The position numbers and the translations under genes were made by a program. Shown here piece by piece: positions 43,650-53,544 of a stretch of DNA of 64,000 nucleotides. The stretch lies in NCBI RefSeq assembly GCF_017355955.1, contig NZ_JAFFID010000001.1:1736001-1800000 (forward strand), read 5' to 3'. This stretch comes from Sabulibacter ruber. GTDB lineage: Bacteria > Bacteroidota > Bacteroidia > Cytophagales > Hymenobacteraceae. Below the pieces are notes generated by a model. It was given only the letters and a program-made list of their open reading frames with translations, was not told where the DNA came from and searched no databases. The number at the start of each line of letters is the position of its first letter. The stretch's first letter is position 1.

Positions 43650-45194
43650 CTAGATACCAGCTTGGGGAACGGTTATTTCCTTGCGTTCACTTTCATTCCC
43701 TACGCGGTCTACCGTAGAGACGGCCACTTTCAGGAGCGGTTGCGGGGCGCCGGCTTTTGCCTGCAGGGCACGGGTTAAGGTGAAGGAACGGTCTTTCCGG
43801 TTCAGGACTTTGTAGTTCCAGGCAGTACCGTACTGGTAGTACAGCACAGAACGGAAGGCATCTTTCTCATCCTTCGGAACCCAAACCACCCGCACAGAAT
43901 CTCCCTGCACCTCGGTGCTCACAGATGGGGTATCGGGCTTCTGATCGTCCAGCCATAAACTGGCCGGCACCAGGGCATCGTTTTTATAAGGTCCCGCTAC
44001 CAAGGCCTTGGCCATGGGCGGATTCTTGGTCACCGAGGAAATGCTCCAGTGCACTACTCCTTTGCTGTTGGGCAGCATACCGCGGGAAATCATGATCTGG
44101 CTCATGATCTCCTGCACGTTCACGGCACTGCTGTCTCGGCCCACGCTGATGCCGGGCCACAAATGCCGGCGCAGGCGGTTTTCCTGGTCCCACCAGCCCA
44201 ACAGCACCGGGAAGCTTTGCGGAATCTGGTTTATTTTCCAGTACAGTTGAGGCGAGAAATAGTCTATCCACCCTTTGTTGAGCCACAGGCGGGCATCGGC
44301 GTAGAGTTTGTTATGCTGGTCAAATCCCTGCACTGAGGCGGGGTAGCCCGGCCGCCAGATCCCAAACGGACTCAACCCGAATTTCACGTGCGGTTTCTCG
44401 GTTTTAATGCCTTTGTACAGTCGCTCAATGAACTGGTTCACGGCCTGCCGTCGCCAGTCTCCTCTTGCCAGCGTGCCGCCAGCCGCTTGGTAGGCTTTCC
44501 AGCTCACGTCATCGGGGAAATCTTCCTCGCCGTTGTAAGAAGGGTACGGATAGAAGTAATCATCAAAGTGTACGCCGTCAATGTCATAGCGCTTCACCAG
44601 GTCCATGACCACCGCGTAGGAATGATCCTGCGTTCCTTTTTGGGCGGGGTCTAGCCAATGATACCCTTCTTTCAGGTGCACCACCAGCTCGGGCCGCTTC
44701 TTCACGATGGATTGCTCACTGATGGGGCCGCCGGCGGTATGGTGCGCCCGGTACGGGTTCAGCCACACGTGCAGCTCCAGGCCCCGGTCATGGGCGGCCT
44801 CGGTCCAGAATTCCAGCGGATCATAGTACGGATCAGGGGCTTTGCCTTGCTCCCCGGTGAGGTAATAAGACCAGGGCTCCAGGTCGCTTTTGTAGAGGGC
44901 ATCGGCCTGGGGCCGAACCTGGAAGATCACCGCATTGTAGTGGTGTTGCTGCAAAAAGTCCAGGAGCTGAAGGGCCTCCTTTTGCTGTTCTTCGGTACTC
45001 AGACCCGGCTTGCTGGGCCAGTTGATATTGGCAACAGTAGCCACCCAGGCGGCCCTGAACTCCTTCTCAACATTGTAATTGGGCGGAGCGGGACTTTGGC
45101 TGGATGCTTCTTCCTTAGCAGGAATCTTTGTGGTAGAACAGGATTGTAGCAGAATAAGAAGACAGGCACTGGCAAACAGAAAGCTTCTGTACAT
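43650..45194 (-). CDS. YngK/GHL10-type glycosidase lipoprotein
   Basis: 514 residues. A lipoprotein signal (LLILLQSC) precedes a TIM-barrel of the glycosyl-hydrolase-like 10 (DUF187) family: FRAAWVATVANINWPS, NAVIFQVRPQADALY, ELHVWLNPYRAHH and DIDGVHFDDYFYPYPS, whose adjacent Asp residues are candidate catalytic acids. A C-terminal fibronectin-like domain (about 425-510) follows. Related proteins are thought to cut cell-wall or envelope glycans. It is probably outer-membrane anchored. Confidence 0.9.
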   Translation of the reverse strand: MYRSFLFASACLLILLQSCSTTKIPAKEEASSQSPAPPNYNVEKEFRAAWVATVANINWPSKPGLSTEEQQKEALQLLDFLQQHHYNAVIFQVRPQADALYKSDLEPWSYYLTGEQGKAPDPYYDPLEFWTEAAHDRGLELHVWLNPYRAHHTAGGPISEQSIVKKRPELVVHLKEGYHWLDPAQKGTQDHSYAVVMDLVKRYDIDGVHFDDYFYPYPSYNGEEDFPDDVSWKAYQAAGGTLARGDWRRQAVNQFIERLYKGIKTEKPHVKFGLSPFGIWRPGYPASVQGFDQHNKLYADARLWLNKGWIDYFSPQLYWKINQIPQSFPVLLGWWDQENRLRRHLWPGISVGRDSSAVNVQEIMSQIMISRGMLPNSKGVVHWSISSVTKNPPMAKALVAGPYKNDALVPASLWLDDQKPDTPSVSTEVQGDSVRVVWVPKDEKDAFRSVLYYQYGTAWNYKVLNRKDRSFTLTRALQAKAGAPQPLLKVAVSTVDRVGNESERKEITVPQAGI

Positions 45195-45370
45195 GGGGGT
45201 TAGGGTTTAGAAGATAGCCGTTGAATTCAAAGTTCCGGCGAAAATATGCAACAAATCATATGTAATGCAAACCTTTGCCAAGTAAGTGAATTTCAAATGG
45301 AACCGCGGTTCACTGGAGGTCTCATAATGCCTTACCAAACGGCTTTTTTTGCTCCACCCACGGGCTTCGC

Positions 45371-45406
45371 GTTTTAGGTGTGTTTTGCCCTAAATGGCCC
45401 TAAAAC
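45371..45406. repeat. Intergenic palindrome family, copy 17
   Basis: GTTTTAGGTGTG, TTTTGCCCTAAA, then TGGCCCTAAAAC, in a gap between divergent genes (start codons at 45194 and 46080). Confidence 0.7.
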
Positions 45407-46079
45407 AGATACAAGAAAAAGAAGCAGGTTTGCACAGGCAAGATTATGCGATCAAAGGTAGATCTCTCCGAAAAGGTCAATAATCAAGAGCACACCTACC
45501 CTGTTAACTACAAATTATAATTTAATCATCTCAAAGCATCTAAACCCACCAAGCCAATCGGCATCATACAAGCATTAACCTGATCCAACATTTTAACTAA
45601 ACCCACACCAACAAAACTCTAAACTAGGATTAAACAATAAAATCCTTTATAACTTATTCACTACACCCCACAAACAATCTCCTCCTCAGCCCTACCTGAT
45701 TGCTAACTCAACTAAGTTATTAAAGCAGTATTTGCCAGCCTGCACACTTGCTCTAACCTAGCTTTTCAGCATTCTTAAATAATTTTACAACCCAGTTGCA
45801 TTACCCTTTTTCTCTCTATTTGAAAGAAACCCATCTAACCAACAAAGTACCTAAATCAGCATATATATGGCAAAATCAAGAAAATAGCCAAATTACGCTC
45901 ATTACTCAACTTTATAATTTTTTTTACCAAACAAAAATCTATTATTGAAACAGTAATCAGCTTCTGGAGCAACTCCCCCTTGCATTAAATAGGATTCATC
46001 GCATCTGAAACTCCGGATAAATAATCCCTTTTCCGCTGAAGATTACTAGAAAAATCACCATATCGCACAAAGAGCATTT
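45407..46079. other. Long AT-rich gap upstream of the propeller sensor
   Basis: About 670 bases with no gene on either strand, no hairpin and no tRNA-like fold. AT content is clearly above the window average. It is likely a long regulatory region or an mRNA leader. Confidence 0.5.
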
Positions 46080-49000
46080 ATGCGTTTAATTAGGTTTACT
46101 GGTGTTGGAACACTTTTAGTTGTATTGCTCTTTTCAAGCATTTGCCTCACCATGGCCCAGTCTACCCCGGCTACCTGGTACAGACCTACTTATGTCTCTA
46201 AAGTTTGGGATAACAAGAATGGCCTGCCCCAGAACACGGTGTTCGATCTCAAAAAAGATGACCGGGGCTTTCTGTGGCTGGCAACGGAAGAAGGGGTAAG
46301 CTGCTTTGACGGCAACACCTTTGAAGTCTTCAATGAGACCAATGTACCGGGCTTAACCTCCAGTGCATTCTACAGCATTGCGCCCGCCCTAGGCGGGGGA
46401 ATCTGGGCTGCCTCTGACTATGCCGTAGTACGGGTTAACCGGAACAAGGCCCAGGCCATTGAACTGAAGAACTACATCAAAAACTCCAGAATCACCTGTA
46501 TCAACCAGGACCAGCAAGGCAGACTTTGGATAGGAACGCAAGCCGGTGATTTACTTTACCTGCAAAACAACACCGTATTTTCAGCGAAAGCATGGACGTA
46601 CAAAGGAAAGAGGTCTGTGCAGGTTCTGGCGCTAACCAGAGAAGGACTTCTTGTTGGTACTGAGAAAGGCTTGTTCCAGATCAGCCAGGACCAGAGGAGT
46701 GTAAAAGCCATCCCAGGATACGAAAACCAGGACATCCGGGCGTTGGCAGTGGCCCCAGACCACTCTATCTGGATTGGCACCAAAGAGCATGGCGTGTTTC
46801 ACCAAACCCAGAATCAGGCGGTGAACTTTACCCAAAAAGACGGCTTGGGCGAGTCTTTCATCACTGCTCTCTCCCTAGCTCCGGACGGTAGCCTGTGGGC
46901 CGGCACACTCACCACAGGTGTATATAGACTGCAAAACGGGAAATTCACTTCTATTAACCCCAAGGGAATGCCCGAAGATGGGGTAAGAACTATTTTGTTT
47001 GACCAACCAAATCTGGTGTGGTTGGGCACCGCCGCATCTGGCGTGGTACAGTTCAAACCCGCTGAGGTTCATATGCTGTCGGCAGAATACCAAGCACCCG
47101 ACAAAGCCATTCTGCCCATCTACCAGCACCCCAACGGCGATGTCTGGTTTGGCGCTAATGGTGCCGGGGTAAGCAGAATCTCAGAAGGCAAAGTCGTGAC
47201 CTACACTTCAAGGCAGGGCTTGTCGGCCGATGTGGTGCTGAGTTTGGCTGGCACCAGAAAGAATATTTTCATTGGCACTCCCAACGGTTTAAACCGTTTC
47301 AACCTGAGCACAGGCAAAATAGAAGAAACCTACACGGAGCAGCATGGCTTAGCCAGTGACATCATACAGGCACTGTATGCAGACCAACAAGAAAGACTGT
47401 GGATTGCGACCCGTTCCGGCGGGATTCACACCGTAGGACCTGATGGCAAGGTGAAAAAGGTGCAAGTCCCACCTGGCTTAGCGAAAGCTGATTTTGTGAG
47501 CATTTTTGAAGACCGGACCCAAAACAAGTGGATAGGAAGCAGGGGAGCCGGAATGGTGCGGCTTTCACCAGCGGGTCAGCTCACCCACTTCTACGCTAAA
47601 CAAGGTTTGCCCGCCGGAATCATCGATTGCTTCTACCAGGATGCCGAGGGAGACCTGTGGTTGGGCACTGACAAAGGCCTGGTGTGCTACACGAACAATC
47701 GGTTTTTCTTACTTAATAAAACCAATGGTCTGCATTTCAACGGCATTTACCAAATCCTGGAGGATGGGAAAGGATACTTATGGCTTAGCGGCAGCTTTGG
47801 CTTGCAACGCATTTCTCTTCAGGAACTGCTAAAAGCCAAGAAATCCCAAAACAGGAAGATCCAGGTGACTGCCCGGTTGTATGACACCTCAGACGGCCTG
47901 GCTAACGCAGAGATGAACGGCGGTATTTTTCCGGCGGGCTACAAACTACAGGATGGCACCTTGTGGTTTCCTACGGTAGAAGGAGTGGCCATTGTTGACC
48001 CGGCCACCACCCAGTTGAAAAAAGGCCCGGTGAACGTGTCCATCCTGGAGTTTCGCATGGGCAACACAGCCCTTGATCTCTCCCAACCTATTGTGCTGCC
48101 CCCGGGCGTTAACACCCTGGAGATTGACTACACCAGCATTCAGTTCGCGAAACCCTCGGCCGTAAATTTCTACTACCGGCTGAAAGGGATAAACAATGCC
48201 TGGGAATTTGCAGACCAACGGAGAACCGCCTACTTCACCACCCTGAAACCCGGCACCTACACCTTTGAGGTGAAAGCAGAACTGAACGGGGTATGGTCCC
48301 AACCGGTGCAGCTTACGTTCAAGGTGAAGCCTTTCTTTTACCAAAGCAGCTGGTTTACGTTTTTGATGGTGCTCCTTCTGTTCCTGGCCGGGTACTTCCT
48401 GAAGAAATTTCTTTCCAAGCATCAGCAGGAGAGATGGCTTAAAGAGTTGGTGGAGGCCCGTACGCAGGACCTGAAAGACAGCAATGACCGTTTTCAGTTA
48501 GTCAACAAAGCTACTTTTCTGGTGGTCTGGGAATATGACCCGGTACGCCAGGATGTGTACTGGGGCGAGAGCCTGGAAAGTCTGTTTGGCCACAAACCTG
48601 CGGATAAGGCAGAAAATTACAACCTCTGGTTTGAGAACATCCATCCGGCTGATTCTGACAGAATCCTTTCCACCTTCAACAGTTCCCTTGTCGGGGATAC
48701 CTTGACCTGGAACGAGGAGTACCGCTTCCGGAAGGGGGATGGCCACTACGCCAATGTCGTTGACCGGGGGTATATCTTACGGGACAGCCAGGGCAAAGCC
48801 ATCCGGATGCTGGGCGCCATGCAGGACATCACCAAAGTAAAGGAAGAAGAGCAACGCCTGAAACTGCTGGAGTCTGTGATCACCAACGCCACGGATGCTG
48901 TCATCATCACCGATGCCCGGCTAGAAGAACCTGGCCCCAGAATACTCTACGTAAACGAGGCGTTCACCAGAATGACGGGATATCTTCCGGAAGAAGCCAT

Positions 49001-49478
49001 AGGCCAATCGCCGCGCTTTCTGCAGGGGCCAAACTCTGACCGGGCCGAGCTGGACAAGCTTAAACAATCGCTCCAGCAAGGCGAAGCCTGTGAGATTGGC
49101 ATCCTGAATTACCGCAAGAACGGCGATGAGTTCTTCGTGAGCATGAACATTTCCCCGGTAACCGATCAGCAGGGCCGCTTAACCCATTTCATCTCTATTG
49201 AAAGAGATGTGACTGAACGCCGCGAATACCTGAAAGCCATCGAAAGCCAGAACGCCAAACTGCGTGAAATCGCCTGGATTCAGTCGCACGTGGTAAGGGC
49301 CCCCCTGGCCCGCATCCTCGGGTTGATCAACCTGCTGGAAGGAAACCACTCCCAGAAATTTGATCAGCAAACCCTTTACGGCTACATCAAAACCTCAGGA
49401 GTGGAACTGGACACCATCATCCGGGACATTGTGCAGAAAGCCGAAAACGTGGAGAACGAGATTGAAGTGAATGCTTAA
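46080..49478 (+). CDS. Propeller/PAS sensor with DHp but no ATPase domain
   Basis: 1132 residues. A signal peptide is followed by about 14 two-component-regulator propeller repeats (residues 35-660; blades such as GLPQNTVFDLKKDDRGFLWLA). A Y_Y_Y domain lies at about 690-733 and a transmembrane helix at 756-775. Two PAS domains follow (about 795-915 and 925-1055), then a DHp-like helix IAWIQSHVVRAPLARILG (His1070). The protein ends about 60 residues later; no N-box, G1 or G2 motif follows, so the HATPase domain is absent. It may sense polysaccharide breakdown products as propeller hybrids do and signal by partner phosphorylation or protein contact. Confidence 0.92.
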   Translation: MRLIRFTGVGTLLVVLLFSSICLTMAQSTPATWYRPTYVSKVWDNKNGLPQNTVFDLKKDDRGFLWLATEEGVSCFDGNTFEVFNETNVPGLTSSAFYSIAPALGGGIWAASDYAVVRVNRNKAQAIELKNYIKNSRITCINQDQQGRLWIGTQAGDLLYLQNNTVFSAKAWTYKGKRSVQVLALTREGLLVGTEKGLFQISQDQRSVKAIPGYENQDIRALAVAPDHSIWIGTKEHGVFHQTQNQAVNFTQKDGLGESFITALSLAPDGSLWAGTLTTGVYRLQNGKFTSINPKGMPEDGVRTILFDQPNLVWLGTAASGVVQFKPAEVHMLSAEYQAPDKAILPIYQHPNGDVWFGANGAGVSRISEGKVVTYTSRQGLSADVVLSLAGTRKNIFIGTPNGLNRFNLSTGKIEETYTEQHGLASDIIQALYADQQERLWIATRSGGIHTVGPDGKVKKVQVPPGLAKADFVSIFEDRTQNKWIGSRGAGMVRLSPAGQLTHFYAKQGLPAGIIDCFYQDAEGDLWLGTDKGLVCYTNNRFFLLNKTNGLHFNGIYQILEDGKGYLWLSGSFGLQRISLQELLKAKKSQNRKIQVTARLYDTSDGLANAEMNGGIFPAGYKLQDGTLWFPTVEGVAIVDPATTQLKKGPVNVSILEFRMGNTALDLSQPIVLPPGVNTLEIDYTSIQFAKPSAVNFYYRLKGINNAWEFADQRRTAYFTTLKPGTYTFEVKAELNGVWSQPVQLTFKVKPFFYQSSWFTFLMVLLLFLAGYFLKKFLSKHQQERWLKELVEARTQDLKDSNDRFQLVNKATFLVVWEYDPVRQDVYWGESLESLFGHKPADKAENYNLWFENIHPADSDRILSTFNSSLVGDTLTWNEEYRFRKGDGHYANVVDRGYILRDSQGKAIRMLGAMQDITKVKEEEQRLKLLESVITNATDAVIITDARLEEPGPRILYVNEAFTRMTGYLPEEAIGQSPRFLQGPNSDRAELDKLKQSLQQGEACEIGILNYRKNGDEFFVSMNISPVTDQQGRLTHFISIERDVTERREYLKAIESQNAKLREIAWIQSHVVRAPLARILGLINLLEGNHSQKFDQQTLYGYIKTSGVELDTIIRDIVQKAENVENEIEVNA

Positions 49479-49505
49479 AGCAGCAATGATTGCTTCCTAA
49501 AAACT

Positions 49506-49541
49506 GTTTTAGCTCTTCTTTCTGCAAAACAGCGCCAAAAC
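49506..49541. repeat. Intergenic palindrome family, copy 18
   Basis: GTTTTAGCTCTT, CTTTCTGCAAAAC, then AGCGCCAAAAC, between the convergent stops at 49478 and 49546. Confidence 0.7.
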
Positions 49542-49545
49542 GAAG

Positions 49546-50553
49546 TTACCGTTTGACAGGGACATAAAACTCTCTGGCTCTTAGAGCTTCCTGAGCGGCT
49601 TCTTCTTTCCTGCCCAAGCGTTTCAATAAATAGGCCCGGCGCTGGTGGCAAAGGGCTGCTACGTAAGAGTCTGGGAACGATCTGGCGGAGCGGGTAAAGA
49701 GGTCATAGGCCTGCCGCACCGATGCCGTGTCTTTGGCCTGCTTTAACAGCTCCACTCCCTCCTGGTAATCCTGCAGCCAGCGCTTAGCGGTTTCGCTCAT
49801 GCGCTCCGCCTCCTGAAAAGCCCTGAACGGAGGCAGGGTGACTTTTGAGTTCTTGGGCAGAATGGCCGGCGGTTCCTTTGTGAAGAAATCCTCCAGCGCT
49901 TCTAGGTATGCCTGCGCCTCCTGTTGGTTGTATTCTGGCCTTTTCAGGCGCGCCTCCTCCGGAGCATGGGTGAAGAAGGAAGCCTCCGCAATTACGGCCG
50001 GAATGCCATAGGTGTCCCGCAACACCTTGGCTCCGGCGGTAGGGAAAATAGCATGGTCAGAGGCAATACTCACGGGCACATCGGCTTTGTAGTGGCTTTT
50101 GAGCAGGGCACTGGCTATTTTCTTGGCCAACTTCACGCTGGCTTTGTTTTCTCTGGCGTACCCGTGGTAGTAAATGATAGGGAAGTTTACCAGCGGGTCT
50201 GCCGTTGCGTTATGGTGAATGGAAAGAAAAACCTGCGCTTTGTTCTGGACGGCCAGTTTCACCCGATCCTCGAAAGGCACATTGGTATCCTGGGTGCGGG
50301 TCATGAGTACGGTGGCGCCTCTTTCTTCCAGTAGTTTCTGCAGGAGCAGCGCTACCCGAAGGTTGATCCACTCCTCGCGCTCGCCGGTTGGCCCTACCCG
50401 GTACTTATCTGTCTGGGCAGTTCCGCCGTGGCCGGCATCCACGCAAATAATTTTACCGGCTAAGGAGTTTTTGGTTTTCTGCGCGTTTCCGCCAAAAGAC
50501 ACCAGAAATAGAAAAGCAATCAGGATGGGGGCTACTTTGAGGAAGCGTATCAT
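49546..50553 (-). CDS. N-acetylmuramoyl-L-alanine amidase
   Basis: 335 residues. A signal peptide (1-24) precedes an Amidase_3 domain with zinc ligands H42 (VDAGHGG), a Glu in GEREEWINL (E60 or E61) and H113 (SIHHNA), and catalytic E190 (VIAEASFF). The C-terminal 90 residues hold TPR-like helices (SVRQAYDLFTRSARSFPDS). It cleaves the stem peptide from MurNAc in the periplasm. A serine-hydrolase gene lies 9 bases upstream on the same strand, so both are in one operon. Confidence 0.94.
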   Translation of the reverse strand: MIRFLKVAPILIAFLFLVSFGGNAQKTKNSLAGKIICVDAGHGGTAQTDKYRVGPTGEREEWINLRVALLLQKLLEERGATVLMTRTQDTNVPFEDRVKLAVQNKAQVFLSIHHNATADPLVNFPIIYYHGYARENKASVKLAKKIASALLKSHYKADVPVSIASDHAIFPTAGAKVLRDTYGIPAVIAEASFFTHAPEEARLKRPEYNQQEAQAYLEALEDFFTKEPPAILPKNSKVTLPPFRAFQEAERMSETAKRWLQDYQEGVELLKQAKDTASVRQAYDLFTRSARSFPDSYVAALCHQRRAYLLKRLGRKEEAAQEALRAREFYVPVKR

Positions 50554-50562
50554 GGGGGAAAA

Positions 50563-51483
50563 TCACTTTATTAGTTTAGGGTCCACGTAGGTGCCGTAAC
50601 GGGTAGCATTGCCCAGCCGCCAGAAGTACTGGTACAGAACCTCAGAAACATCTTCTATCACCCGCTCTGCTTTTCCCGGTTGTTTATAGCTTTCCATGAT
50701 GGCGACGGCATAAGGTCGTTCGGGGAGCAGCACCAAGGCCCACTCAGTGGAAACCCCGTTCAAAATACCCGGCTTAAAGGCCAGAGGCACGTTGCCCGGA
50801 ATACCAGGCGCCAACCTGCTGGTTTCCCGGTTTGTCTTTTGCAGAATGGAGACAATCTCCGCCGAGGCTGCCTTGTTCAGGAACTCGCCTTTGTAGAGCA
50901 TCTGCAGTATTTTGGCAGCCTCGGCGGGCGTAGAGATGTTCTCCTCTCCCCTGCCCGAAGCCGCCGCCTGAATCATCTTGCGCTGTACCCGGGTTTGTTT
51001 CAAGCCCATCTGCTGCAATGACGCGTTGATGTTGGCCATGCCCACCAGATCAATCAAGGAATTGGTGGCGGTGTTGTCGCTTAAGGAAATCATGAGCACG
51101 GCCAGGTTCCGGATGCTGAAGGAAGTGCTGTCTGGCAGGTCTTTGATAATCCCGGTGCCGCCCACCACGTTGGCGGGCAGAACAGGCCGGGCATCGGTTA
51201 ACCTGAACTTTCCGTTTTGGGCCTGTTTGTATACTTCCAGCAGAATAGGTACTTTAATGGCGCTGGCCTGCGGAAACACCACCTCCTGGTTAAAAGAAAA
51301 CGTCTCCCCGGAAATCAAATCTATGGCTACCAGCCCCGTAAGCGCGGGAGAGGCATCAATGATCGCTTTCAATTGTTGTTGGGTTTTCTGCCGCAGCAAT
51401 TCCCTGGTTTGGCTCTGGGCCTGGACTTTCATTGCACCAAACAGAAAACTAAGAGTAAAGAGCAGGCAGGTAACATATCTCAT
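50563..51483 (-). CDS. Class A beta-lactamase-like serine hydrolase
   Basis: 306 residues from the ATG at 51483. A signal peptide is followed by the class-A fold: SxxK is SAIK (S74-K77), SDN is S135-N137, and the KTG box is changed to KPG (237-239). The omega-loop Glu-x-x-Leu-Asn is replaced by GRGEENIST. Loss of KTG and ExxLN suggests it is a related peptidase or hydrolase rather than a true beta-lactamase. It is co-transcribed with the amidase gene, 9 bases apart, which points to cell-wall metabolism. Confidence 0.88.
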   Translation of the reverse strand: MRYVTCLLFTLSFLFGAMKVQAQSQTRELLRQKTQQQLKAIIDASPALTGLVAIDLISGETFSFNQEVVFPQASAIKVPILLEVYKQAQNGKFRLTDARPVLPANVVGGTGIIKDLPDSTSFSIRNLAVLMISLSDNTATNSLIDLVGMANINASLQQMGLKQTRVQRKMIQAAASGRGEENISTPAEAAKILQMLYKGEFLNKAASAEIVSILQKTNRETSRLAPGIPGNVPLAFKPGILNGVSTEWALVLLPERPYAVAIMESYKQPGKAERVIEDVSEVLYQYFWRLGNATRYGTYVDPKLIK

Positions 51484-51609
51484 AAGCAATGCCACTGGGG
51501 AGCAAGTATCGGTTGAAAGCCTTAAGGTAGGACTTACCGCCTCTACTTCAAAAATCCAGTGCTACCCTTCTGCGCATCTTTGCACCTAAACAGGCTCTTG
51601 CCTGCCCGT

Positions 51610-53277
51610 TTACATGGGAGCACCAATCACCGAGAGCACTCCGTTGGCCAAGCAGTCTTTCCAGTAGGTCAGAAAAGAGCGCTCTGCCCTGCGTTTCACT
51701 TTGATGTCACCTTCGCGGGGAGCTTTTCCGTCTTTCTCGCTTTCTGATTTCAGCACCAATTTGTTCGCCGCTAAAGACTTGATCTTATTGCCCAGAGACT
51801 GTTTACGGTCTTCTGATTTGTTCAGTAAGTCCACCTTGAAGTCATCGTACTGCAGTTGCATGGAACCGCTGGCCGAGGCTTTGGTTAGCTCCAACCTGAA
51901 TGACCCTTTCTGCAGATACCCACTCTTTACGCGCACAAACATGCTGGGCTCAATAATGGGGTTCAGGATGGCCGGGTTGCCTTTGCCAATGGTGCCCTCT
52001 ATGGAATGGTAGCCGCTGGGGTCCAGCAGTGCCAGCCGCACGGTAGCTTCCATCACGGCTTTGCCCATTACCAAACCCCGGGCTTTCAACACCGCGGGGT
52101 TCTTGTGGGAGACCAAGGTTCTGTCATTGGTAAGATTGGTGAGGGTCAGGTCAATGTTGCTGCCGGTAACGTAGCCTGTCCTGAACGCCTTTTCGGCTAG
52201 CTGCTCATAATGCACGTACATGTCTGTCACCTGTGCCCGGCGCACATTCAACCCGAAAGACACCTGCCGGATGAGGTCATGGGGCAAATACCCATTTCCT
52301 TTGGCGGGGAAGTTTTTGCCATCTTTAAAAGCACTCACCCGTGGTTTCTGCAGCACGAGGGTGCTCATATACAAGGCGGAGTTCCTGAAAGCGTTGGAGA
52401 AGTCAATATTTTTCATGGTGATAGCCGGCACCTGCACCTTAAATCTGGTCACCGCCATCTTTGCTTTTCTGGACATTTCACTGGCGCTGCGCAAAGGTAT
52501 CAACCTGACGTTTTCCAATACTGCCTCTTTCTCTTGGGTGGATACCTTTGCTACCTTCCCCTTGAGCTGATAATTGCCATCGGGGAAATGGAAGGTGCCT
52601 TCTTTAGCGGTGAAGGTGATGGCCTTACTGTAGTAAGCCCGGGACTTGTCTTCATAAGAAGCGCTGTCCAGTTTCACTCCGTTAGCCTGTATGTCAACAC
52701 CCGCAAGAGTAAACAGGTCCGCCTTGTGGTTGTTCTTGGGTCTGTACCTGAACCCGCCATTTCTGATCTTGATTTCTTGTACAGCCAACCCCTTGAACTG
52801 CTCTCCTACCTTTTTGTGTAAGGGCTGCGAGGAGGTGTCTTGTTTCATCTGCCGCAGGAGCACCTCAGGTTCATCAAGTTGTAGGGTATGTACACTCAGC
52901 GGACCACCGAACAGCAATTTCATAAAACTGATCCCCTGCACCTTTACGCGCCCGGCTTTCACCTGAAAGGTATTAGCCGGTGCCTGTCCTGGAGATTTCC
53001 TTTGCAGCTGCTGCCACACTGAATCATTGGGTATCAGTTCAACCGCCTCCAAAGCAGCCGAGCCTGCCAGCAGGGTTATATCCAGTTCTTTCATCTGAAG
53101 CGAATACACCCCTTTAGACTTGGTACTCACCTGCTCCGTGAGCTTTTTCTCAGCCCAAGCATCCAGATTGCTGGCTGCTACCCAGAACAGCACCAGTATT
53201 GTTGCTACAACAGCACCACCGGTTAGCCAGTACTTTTTTCTTCGTGAGCTCTTTTTGGGTGCCTGTTCCACTATCAT
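51610..53277 (-). CDS. AsmA/DUF748-like membrane-anchored protein
   Basis: 555 residues. A basic N-terminus and one helix (about 18-36) are followed by long beta-rich repeats, each with 'hxhxxhxhxxhxh' strands (GVYSLQMKELDITLLAG, FQVKAGRVKVQGISFMKLL, SVHTLQLDEPEVLL, DMYVHYEQLAEKAF). This is the AsmA/DUF748-type pattern of inner-membrane-anchored periplasmic proteins that bridge towards the outer membrane. AsmA proteins are linked to lipid transport. No C-terminal AsmA_2 domain is clear. Confidence 0.78.
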   Translation of the reverse strand: MIVEQAPKKSSRRKKYWLTGGAVVATILVLFWVAASNLDAWAEKKLTEQVSTKSKGVYSLQMKELDITLLAGSAALEAVELIPNDSVWQQLQRKSPGQAPANTFQVKAGRVKVQGISFMKLLFGGPLSVHTLQLDEPEVLLRQMKQDTSSQPLHKKVGEQFKGLAVQEIKIRNGGFRYRPKNNHKADLFTLAGVDIQANGVKLDSASYEDKSRAYYSKAITFTAKEGTFHFPDGNYQLKGKVAKVSTQEKEAVLENVRLIPLRSASEMSRKAKMAVTRFKVQVPAITMKNIDFSNAFRNSALYMSTLVLQKPRVSAFKDGKNFPAKGNGYLPHDLIRQVSFGLNVRRAQVTDMYVHYEQLAEKAFRTGYVTGSNIDLTLTNLTNDRTLVSHKNPAVLKARGLVMGKAVMEATVRLALLDPSGYHSIEGTIGKGNPAILNPIIEPSMFVRVKSGYLQKGSFRLELTKASASGSMQLQYDDFKVDLLNKSEDRKQSLGNKIKSLAANKLVLKSESEKDGKAPREGDIKVKRRAERSFLTYWKDCLANGVLSVIGAPM

Positions 53278-53423
53278 AAGAATTACCAGACCCCTTGTAC
53301 GGGCGAGGAGTAGAATATACCATGCTTCTGCACGAAAATCTGAGGGCCTTTTCCGGGATAATGACTTTTATCTATGAGAAATCTTAGGTATTGCCACAGG
53401 TCATAACTCAGAACACCACTCCT

Positions 53424-53459
53424 GTTTTAAAGCTGGATTTCCCAAAACAGGTTCAAAAC
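53424..53459. repeat. Intergenic palindrome family, copy 19
   Basis: GTTTTAAAGCTG, GATTTCCCAAAAC, then AGGTTCAAAAC. It lies between divergent start codons (53277 and 53545), 25 bases from a good -33 element, so it is not a terminator. Confidence 0.68.
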
Positions 53460-53483
53460 AAAGAATTCACCTGAAGGACCTAC

Positions 53484-53510
53484 TTGCAATAAGAATGACT
53501 AGTATCTTTG
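53484..53510 (+). promoter_or_regulatory. Promoter of the DUF2628-like gene
   Basis: TTG (53484-53486) and TATCTTTG (53503-53510) separated by 16 bases match both parts of the Bacteroidota consensus. The ATG at 53545 is 34 bases further, leaving a leader of about 28 bases. This is the clearest promoter in the window. Confidence 0.65.
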
Positions 53511-53544
53511 GGCATTACCAATTCTCTTACCGAGTACCCTTTTT

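Noticed and set aside
45407-46079. Searched for a tRNA or small RNA gene in the long AT-rich gap
   Set aside because: No cloverleaf, no strong stem and no promoter-terminator pair was seen.
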